A stretch of 6,219 bases of DNA. Source: an uncultured Oscillospiraceae bacterium (lineage in GTDB: Bacteria; Bacillota; Clostridia; Oscillospirales; Ruminococcaceae). The DNA lies in assembly GCA_910579545.1 (NCBI GenBank), contig CAJTVI010000110.1, positions 1-6,219 of the forward strand, written 5' to 3'. How positions within the stretch are numbered: the first letter of the stretch is position 1; every line of letters begins with the position of its first letter. Under the pieces are notes generated by a model, which made no database searches, was not told the origin of the DNA, and was given only the letters and a program-made list of their open reading frames with translations. A program made the position numbers and the translations under genes. Of the stretch, positions 1 to 4,215 are shown one piece after another.

Positions 1-2
1 CA

Positions 3-1196
3 GCCGCACCGCCGCCGCGGCCGCCGCAAGCCGCCGCGCCGGAGCCCGCGCCCGCCGCCGCACAAACGCCAAAACGTTCTGCGCCGCAAGCCGCCGCCCC
101 AAAGCCCGCGCCCGCCGATGCGGCGCAGGCCGGCCCCCTGCCCCCCATCGCCCCGGCTTTGCTGGAATGGTTTTACGCCAACCGGCGCAGCCTGCCCTTC
201 CGGCAAACCCCCAGCCCCTACCGGGTGTGGGTGAGCGAGGTCATGCTACAGCAGACCCGGGTATCGGCCGCGCTGCCCTATTACGAGCGGTTTATGGCCG
301 AACTGCCCACCGTGCAGGACCTGGCCGTGTGCGGTGAGGAGCGGCTGCACAAGCTTTGGGAGGGCCTTGGCTATTACAGCCGGGTGCGCAACCTGCAAAA
401 GGCCGCCCAGCTGGTGGTGGAGCAATACGGCGGCGAACTGCCGGCCGATTACGACGCCCTGCGCGCCCTGCCCGGCATTGGGGAGTACACGGCCGGGGCC
501 ATCGCCTCGATCTGCTTTGGGCTGCCGGTGCCGGCGGTGGACGGCAACGTACTGCGGGTTTTCAGCCGGCTGTACGCCGACCGGCGCAATGTGCTGGATC
601 CCGCGGTAAAAAAGGCCGTTACCGCCCGGGTACTGGCCCACCAGCCGCCCGACGCCCCCGGCCCCTACAACGAGGCCCTGATGGAGCTGGGGGCGCTGGT
701 CTGCCTGCCGGGGGGCGCGCCGCTCTGCGCCGGCTGCCCGCTGGCCGGCCTTTGCCGCGCAAGGGCGCAGGGGCTGCAAACGGCGCTGCCGGTCAAAGCA
801 AGGCCCAGGGCCCGGCGGGTACAGCCGGTGACCCTGCTGGCGGTGTTTTCGCCCCAGGGGGTGCTGCTGGAGCGCCGGCCCCCCAAGGGCCTTTTGGCCG
901 GGCTGTGGCAGCCCCTGCTGGCCGAACGCGCCCTGACCGAGGCCGAAGCGCGGGATTTTTTGGCCGCCCGGGGCCTTGGCGGGGCGGTGCAGGCCGGGCC
1001 GCTGCCCGCCGCAAAGCACATCTTTACCCACATCGAGTGGCGGATGGCCGGCTGGCGCTACGCCTGCCCCCAGCCGCCCCCAGCCCTGCCCGCCGGCCTT
1101 GTGTGGGCCAGCCCCGCCCAGCTGCAAAGCGAACTGGCCCTGCCCGGCGCTTTTGGGGCCTACCGCGGCATCCTGCTGGGGGAGGGCCAGCCGTAG
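3..1196 (+). CDS. mutY: A/G-specific adenine DNA glycosylase, 5' end outside window
   Basis: MutY removes adenine mispaired with 8-oxoguanine or guanine in base excision repair in the cytoplasm. Residues are numbered from the TTG at 159. The catalytic Glu is E27 (VSEVMLQQTRV). The helix-hairpin-helix LPGIGEYTAGAI is at 104-115. The catalytic Asp is D128 (PAVDGNV), and the Glu-Asp spacing of 101 equals that of E. coli MutY. The 4Fe-4S ligands are C182, C190, C193 and C199. A C-terminal MutT-like domain carries the HIFTH motif near 287-291. From 159 there are 345 residues, close to the family norm, but that TTG has no Shine-Dalgarno sequence and begins inside the conserved LLxWF segment. The frame has no stop back to the left edge, so I take the true start to lie upstream and the protein to carry an Ala/Pro/Lys-rich N-terminal extension. 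Function is near certain; the start is not. Confidence 0.93.
   Translation, partial: AAPPPRPPQAAAPEPAPAAAQTPKRSAPQAAAPKPAPADAAQAGPLPPIAPALLEWFYANRRSLPFRQTPSPYRVWVSEVMLQQTRVSAALPYYERFMAELPTVQDLAVCGEERLHKLWEGLGYYSRVRNLQKAAQLVVEQYGGELPADYDALRALPGIGEYTAGAIASICFGLPVPAVDGNVLRVFSRLYADRRNVLDPAVKKAVTARVLAHQPPDAPGPYNEALMELGALVCLPGGAPLCAGCPLAGLCRARAQGLQTALPVKARPRARRVQPVTLLAVFSPQGVLLERRPPKGLLAGLWQPLLAERALTEAEARDFLAARGLGGAVQAGPLPAAKHIFTHIEWRMAGWRYACPQPPPALPAGLVWASPAQLQSELALPGAFGAYRGILLGEGQP
21..120 (+). repeat. 60-bp imperfect tandem repeat, Ala/Pro/Lys-rich coding
   Basis: Bases 21-60 recur at 81-120 with a period of exactly 60 bp and 34 of 40 bases identical. In the mutY frame both copies encode PQAAAP-(E/K)-PAPA, separated by a basic stretch (QTPKRSA). 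The repeat probably belongs to a disordered N-terminal extension of MutY, or less likely to an upstream gene. More copies may lie beyond the left edge. Confidence 0.7.
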
Positions 1197-1336
1197 CGCC
1201 GCCGTGCCCCGCGCAGGGAGGCCGCCTGGCCGCCTCGCCCATGCCGTACCGCCGCAGCTGCCGCCATGCCCGCGCAAAGGCCGCCTGCGCTGCTGCCGGT
1301 CTTCCTGCAATTTGCCCGCCGCCCTGCAATTTTTTG
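1197..1336. other. mutY downstream spacer without recognisable gene
   Basis: This spacer lies between the mutY stop and the next promoter. It shows no start codon with a ribosome binding site and no hairpin followed by a T-run, so no intrinsic mutY terminator is evident. It holds a direct repeat CCTGCAATTT at 1304-1313 and 1323-1332, 19 bp apart and ending just before the -35 box. Confidence 0.5.
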
Positions 1337-1365
1337 TTGTAATTCCCGCCGCCAGCGGGTATAAT
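1337..1365 (+). promoter_or_regulatory. Sigma-A-type promoter for the small membrane protein gene
   Basis: TTGTAA (4 of 6 to TTGACA) at 1337-1342, a 17-bp spacer, and a perfect TATAAT at 1360-1365. Transcription would start near 1372 and give a leader of about 113 nt before the ATG at 1485. The AT-rich run just upstream (1328-1342) stands out in GC-rich surroundings. It probably drives the small gene and perhaps the LytM-like gene after it. Confidence 0.75.
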
Positions 1366-1375
1366 AAGGGTGTAG

Positions 1376-1402
1376 GCTGCGCAGGGTTTTGTGCCGCGCA
1401 GC
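1376..1402 (+). other. Hairpin at the start of the leader transcript
   Basis: GCTGCGC (1376-1382) pairs perfectly with GCGCAGC (1396-1402) around a 13-nt loop, starting within a few bases of the predicted transcription start. There is no T-run after it, so it is not a terminator. A 5' stabilising hairpin is plausible. No known riboswitch was recognised in the leader. Confidence 0.4.
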
Positions 1403-1472
1403 GTCCCTGCAAAAAACTGCCCCGGGCAAAAAAGGCGGCAGGACGGGGTTTTGTGCGGAGCCGCCGCAAAAA

Positions 1473-1478
1473 AGGAGG
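1473..1478 (+). promoter_or_regulatory. Ribosome binding site for the 1485 start
   Basis: A perfect AGGAGG stands 6 nt before ATG 1485. It decides the start over an in-frame ATG near 1389, which lies in the leader and has no comparable site. Confidence 0.8.
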
Positions 1479-1484
1479 AACGGC

Positions 1485-1832
1485 ATGCTGGTTGGCGCGT
1501 TAAAGTTTGCGGCAAAAGCCCTGCTGTACACCGGCAAGGCCGTATCCGCCACGGTCCGCCTGGAGCGTCTTAAAAAGCGGGCGCATAAGCGCCTGCACCC
1601 AAATAAGGAGGAGATCATCGTGAAAAAATCGACCTTTGCGGCCATCCTTGCCTTTATTGCCGCCGCCACCGGCGCGCTGGTTGCCGCCGCGCTGTACATC
1701 CGCCGCCGCGAAAAGGAGCTGGATGAGTACGAGCAGCTGCTGTTCAGCGAGGATTTTAACGATTCGATCGAAGAAGAGGACGAAGCGGACGAACCCAACG
1801 AGCCGGAGGCCCCGGCCCAGCCGGCGGAGTAA
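1485..1832 (+). CDS. Small single-pass membrane protein with acidic C-terminal tail, possible dual start
   Basis: This protein of 115 residues is not assigned to a named family. Its first 45 residues form a basic, probably amphipathic segment (KFAAKALLYTGKAVSATVRL, then KKRAHKR). A hydrophobic Ala-rich segment follows at about residues 50-72 (FAAILAFIAAATGALVAAAL). After that come RRR and a strongly acidic tail with DEYEQLLFSEDFNDSIEEE. The arginines after the membrane segment favour a cytoplasmic C-terminus. A second start, GTG at 1620 in the same frame, has its own AGGAGG and would give 70 residues beginning VKKSTFAAILAF, which looks like a natural small-protein N-terminus. Either start, or both, may be used. 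A promoter lies upstream and the LytM-like gene follows after 113 nt, so co-expression is likely. Function is unknown. Confidence 0.75.
   Translation: MLVGALKFAAKALLYTGKAVSATVRLERLKKRAHKRLHPNKEEIIVKKSTFAAILAFIAAATGALVAAALYIRRREKELDEYEQLLFSEDFNDSIEEEDEADEPNEPEAPAQPAE
1606..1611 (+). promoter_or_regulatory. Internal ribosome binding site before in-frame GTG 1620
   Basis: AGGAGG with 8 nt to GTG 1620, inside the 1485-1832 frame. It is as strong as the site used for ATG 1485, so either the gene starts at 1620 or two proteins are made from one frame. Confidence 0.6.
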
Positions 1833-1845
1833 CTTCCAAAACCAC

Positions 1846-1877
1846 AGCCCCGAAGCCGTCCTGCGCGCTTCGGGGCT
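1846..1877 (+). terminator. Intergenic hairpin without a T-run (possible attenuator)
   Basis: An 11-bp perfect stem, AGCCCCGAAGC (1846-1856) with GCTTCGGGGCT (1867-1877), encloses a 10-nt loop 13 nt after the small gene's stop. No T-tract follows, so it may only reduce read-through or protect the upstream mRNA end. A smaller stem, GGCGGC/GCCGCC (1896-1901/1905-1910), lies further on. Confidence 0.45.
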
Positions 1878-1932
1878 ATGCATTGCCCGGCAAACGGCGG
1901 CACGGCCGCCAAAACCATCTGATCTGATATGA

Positions 1933-1939
1933 GGGGTGA
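1933..1939 (+). promoter_or_regulatory. Ribosome binding site for the LytM-like gene
   Basis: GGGGTGA, complementary to the 16S rRNA end through GGTGA, lies 6 nt before ATG 1946. It supports that start. No separate promoter is evident between 1878 and 1930. Confidence 0.65.
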
Positions 1940-1945
1940 GCAGCC

Positions 1946-3781
1946 ATGAGACGATCCCAACGGGAGGGCGGCGGAGCGCTTGCGCCAAAGCGCCGGCCGG
2001 CCGCTGATAAGCCCGGCCGAAAGCCGGCCGGGCCGCAGCGCGCCCGGACCCTCCCGGAGGAGCCGCAGGCCCCAAACGCTTACATAGAAAACGCCCCGGC
2101 GGGCGGCCCCGGGGAGGCCCCGGACGCCCCCGCCCAGGGCAGCCTTGAGAACGCCCCGAAAACCGGGCCGGAGCACAGCCCGGCAGACCCCCCGGAGCCT
2201 GCCGCAAAAAGCGCCCCGACCTTTAGCGGGGACGCCCCGGAGAACGGCTTTGAGGATGCCGCCGGGAACGCCCCGGAGGAGGAGCCCGAAGACAGCCCGG
2301 ACGATTTTTTTGAGGACGGCCCGGACTACGGCCCGGAGGAGTACGATCCCCCGCCGCGGTTTGGGCGGCGGGTACTGCGGGTACTGGGGCTGATTTTGGG
2401 CTGGTTTGCCATGGTGGCCTTGTTTGTGCTGCTGCTGGTGGCGGTGGTGAGCTTTCTTTTGTACCGCTCGGTGACCCTTTCCGACCTGCCGCAGGCCGAG
2501 CCGGCCTTTGCGGGCCAGACGCTGCAGGAGACGGATTTTGACTGGAAGCTGCCGGTGGTGGGCCCGCTGCGCCGGCGCTTTACCATGGCCGACCGGTACG
2601 AAGCGGCGGCCGCGGCGGCGGCTTCGGCCGCCAGCGCCGGCGAGAGCGAAGAGGAAAACGCATACGCCGAAAGCCTGCCGGCCCTGGCCCCGCCTGAAGA
2701 ACCGCAGCAGCTGGAGCCGGTGGATTCCATCGCCCCTTCCCTGCGGCTGCCGGAGCAGATGGAGAGCCGGCTCGAGATCACCCGGGCGGGCAGCGGCGAG
2801 CCGGTGTTTTTGGGCAGCGGAGAGGATTTTTCCCGGTTTGTCTTTTCGGAGGAAGGGGTGTATGACGCGGTTCTTACCCTGAGCCAGGGGGAAGAGGGCG
2901 AGCCGGATCCCAGCGAGCCGCAGGGCCATTACACCTATCATTTCCGGTTTGCCCTTGCGCCGCGGCCCCAGATCACCCTGAGCAGCGACCCGGTGATGGA
3001 GGGGTCGGTGCTGCGCATCGGCATTACCGGGCTGACCGGGGAGGTTTCCCCCATCGTGACCGGCGAGCTGGGCAGCGCCAGCTTTGTGCGGCTGGGCAGC
3101 GGCTGGGCGGCCTATCTGGCCCTGCCCCAGACCTTTACGGCCGGGGAATTTACGATGGAAATTTTGTACGGCGATACCCGCGAAACGGTAAGCGTGCACG
3201 CGGCCTACCGCCAGACCCAGGAGCTGGACACCTTTACCGCCGACGGCAGCGCCGCCATCCCGTATTTTGGCGCGCCGCCCGAGAATGTGCGCGCCCTGTT
3301 TGAAATCGCGGACCCGGAAATCTACTGGGCCGAGCGGGGGTTCGTGCAGCCGGTGCAGGGACGCCCGGTGCGCAATTACGCGGTGATCGAGTACACCGAC
3401 CGCATTGTGGATAAGGAGCTGATGGCCCTGGATCCGGAGGGGGTCAAGGCATACAATGATACCATCCCGGGGCGGCGCAGCGTCAACGTGACCTTTGCCA
3501 CCCGCCCGGGGGCCGAGATCGTCGCCCCGGCGGACGGCCGGGTGGTGTTTGCCGGCCTTGCGGGGGGCAGCCGCTGCGTGGTGATCGAGCACGGCTGCGG
3601 GCTTAAGAGCCTGTTCTACCTGCTGGGGCGCATCGACGTCTCGGAGGGGGATTACGTGAGCCAGGGCGCCCTGCTGGGTACCGCCCAGGGCCACACCGTC
3701 TGCGAGGTGCGGCTGGGGGATTCCCCCATCAACCCCTGGGAGGTCTGGGGCAACTACGGCGGCCTGGCCCCGGTGCAGTAG
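1946..3781 (+). CDS. Membrane-anchored protein with degenerate LytM/M23 peptidase domain
   Basis: The protein has 611 residues. Residues 1-142 are a disordered Pro/Glu/Ala-rich cytoplasmic region with recurring NAP/DAP motifs, basic at first and then very acidic. A single membrane helix spans about 146-172, and RFGRR before it places the N-terminus inside. An Ala-run and acidic linker (219-255) follow. Two probable beta-sandwich segments lie at about 259-340 and 340-425. The C-terminus (about 510-600) resembles M23/LytM, with PGAEIVAPADGRVVFAG and YVSQGALLG. The zinc ligands are largely lost. The HxGxD region reads SVNVT (512-516), the YAH histidine is L560, and HxH reads HTV (583-585). It is therefore probably not a hydrolase but a binding or scaffold domain outside the membrane, as known for degenerate LytM proteins such as EnvC or B. 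subtilis SpoIIQ. Homology to SpoIIQ itself is not established. It probably shares the promoter of the small gene. Confidence 0.85.
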   Translation: MRRSQREGGGALAPKRRPAADKPGRKPAGPQRARTLPEEPQAPNAYIENAPAGGPGEAPDAPAQGSLENAPKTGPEHSPADPPEPAAKSAPTFSGDAPENGFEDAAGNAPEEEPEDSPDDFFEDGPDYGPEEYDPPPRFGRRVLRVLGLILGWFAMVALFVLLLVAVVSFLLYRSVTLSDLPQAEPAFAGQTLQETDFDWKLPVVGPLRRRFTMADRYEAAAAAAASAASAGESEEENAYAESLPALAPPEEPQQLEPVDSIAPSLRLPEQMESRLEITRAGSGEPVFLGSGEDFSRFVFSEEGVYDAVLTLSQGEEGEPDPSEPQGHYTYHFRFALAPRPQITLSSDPVMEGSVLRIGITGLTGEVSPIVTGELGSASFVRLGSGWAAYLALPQTFTAGEFTMEILYGDTRETVSVHAAYRQTQELDTFTADGSAAIPYFGAPPENVRALFEIADPEIYWAERGFVQPVQGRPVRNYAVIEYTDRIVDKELMALDPEGVKAYNDTIPGRRSVNVTFATRPGAEIVAPADGRVVFAGLAGGSRCVVIEHGCGLKSLFYLLGRIDVSEGDYVSQGALLGTAQGHTVCEVRLGDSPINPWEVWGNYGGLAPVQ

Positions 3782-3796
3782 GCGGCCAAGCAAGTA

Positions 3797-3832
3797 AAGG
3801 GCCGATCTGGGGGCCCCGGCCCCCAGACCCCC
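3797..3832 (+). repeat. Fifth, inverted copy of the hairpin repeat, after the LytM-like gene
   Basis: Starting 16 nt after the stop, this element contains TCTGGGGG (3806-3813) and CCCCCAGA (3820-3827) with GGGCCGA before and CCCCCAT after. On the other strand it aligns with the tandem units at 4061-4213, including the GGCCCT end. Its direction relative to the gene it follows is the same as that of the tandem units relative to the ATPase gene. Confidence 0.75.
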
Positions 3833-3837
3833 ATCCT

Positions 3838-3861
3838 GCCGCACGGAAATTTCCGTGCGGC
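3838..3861. repeat. 24-bp perfect palindrome
   Basis: The sequence is its own reverse complement over 24 bases, with arm GCCGCACGGAAA centred between 3849 and 3850. It directly follows the inverted hairpin repeat. With no loop it suits a dimeric protein site or cruciform better than a terminator. No T-run follows. Confidence 0.7.
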
Positions 3862-3879
3862 CGTAATTCCAGATTCAAC

Positions 3880-3951
3880 TGCGCAGAATGCAGGCCGGCC
3901 TGCCGCCGGAATGTTCGCAAACCTCAGCACACCCGTACCTGCATATGCGCA
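3880..3951. repeat. Long inverted repeat with nested palindrome
   Basis: TGCGCAGAATGCAGG (3880-3894) is matched by CCTGCATATGCGCA (3938-3951) with one bulge, leaving a 43-nt loop. A 14-bp perfect palindrome, GCAGGCCGGCCTGC (3890-3903), overlaps the left arm. It could fold as a 3'-UTR structure or a small structured RNA ahead of the terminator. No convincing promoter was found for it on either strand. Confidence 0.45.
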
Positions 3952-3973
3952 AAACGTAGAAGCATTACAAAGC

Positions 3974-4011
3974 AAAAAAAGGGCGGCCGTCTGCTTTCGG
4001 CCGCCCTTTTT
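3974..4011. terminator. Strong bidirectional intrinsic terminator
   Basis: GGGCGGCCG (3981-3989) pairs with CGGCCGCCC (3998-4006) around an 8-nt loop, flanked by AAAAAAA on the left and TTTTT on the right. It therefore works on both strands and should end both the LytM-like transcript and the convergent ATPase transcript, leaving 3' UTRs of roughly 200 nt each. Confidence 0.92.
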
Positions 4012-4027
4012 CTTTACCGCACCAGCG

Positions 4028-4050
4028 TATTCTCACAGAATATCATTTTT
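4028..4050 (+). other. Small AT-rich hairpin followed by T-run
   Basis: TATTCT (4028-4033) pairs with AGAATA (4037-4042) around CAC, and TTTTT follows at 4046-4050. The stem is weak. It may be a back-up terminator on the plus strand or chance. Confidence 0.3.
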
Positions 4051-4060
4051 CCCCTGTAAC

Positions 4061-4213
4061 GGGGGTCTGGGGGATATTATCCCCCAGATTGGCCCTAAGG
4101 TGGGGGTCTGGGGGATATTATCCCCCAGATCAGCCCTAAGGTGGGGGTCTGGGGGCGTGCCCCCCAGGTCAGCCCTAAGGTGGGGGTCTGGGGGCGTGCC
4201 CCCCAGATCAGCC
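4061..4213 (-). repeat. Four tandem copies of a 39-41-bp hairpin element
   Basis: Units are 4061-4101, 4102-4142, 4143-4181 and a partial 4182-4213. Each has GGGGGTCTGGGGG, a short centre, CCCCCAG, then a tail near GATCAGCCCTAAGGT. Units 1-2 have an ATATTAT centre and units 3-4 a CGTGC centre, yet every unit keeps the stem. The array starts 2 nt beyond the ATPase stop, so it is transcribed as the ATPase 3' UTR before the terminator. It is a REP/BIME-like element rather than a CRISPR: the copies are contiguous with no spacers. Confidence 0.85.
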
Positions 4214-4215
4214 AA

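Noticed and set aside
246..1469. Minus-strand open frame opposite mutY
   Set aside because: Antisense shadow of a certain gene in GC-rich DNA, with no family resemblance.
1376..1484. preQ1-type or other riboswitch in the leader
   Set aside because: The A-rich tails recall preQ1-I, but the conserved loop and pseudoknot pairing could not be found.
1878..1930. Separate promoter for the LytM-like gene
   Set aside because: TTGCCC at 1883-1888 has no -10 box at a suitable distance, and the TGATAT near 1925 has no partner.
1160..3844. Very long minus-strand open frame (894 codons) opposite the small gene and the LytM-like gene
   Set aside because: Its translation is low-complexity Arg/Gly/Ala/Pro-rich with no recognisable domain. 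It mirrors the codon bias of the plus-strand genes, which have ribosome sites and clear domains.
4061..4213. CRISPR array
   Set aside because: The repeats are contiguous with no unique spacers, each unit is itself a hairpin, and there are no cas genes nearby.
3797..4213. Insertion sequence remnant
   Set aside because: No transposase fragment lies between the inverted copies and no target duplication was seen. The sequence between them is terminator and spacer.
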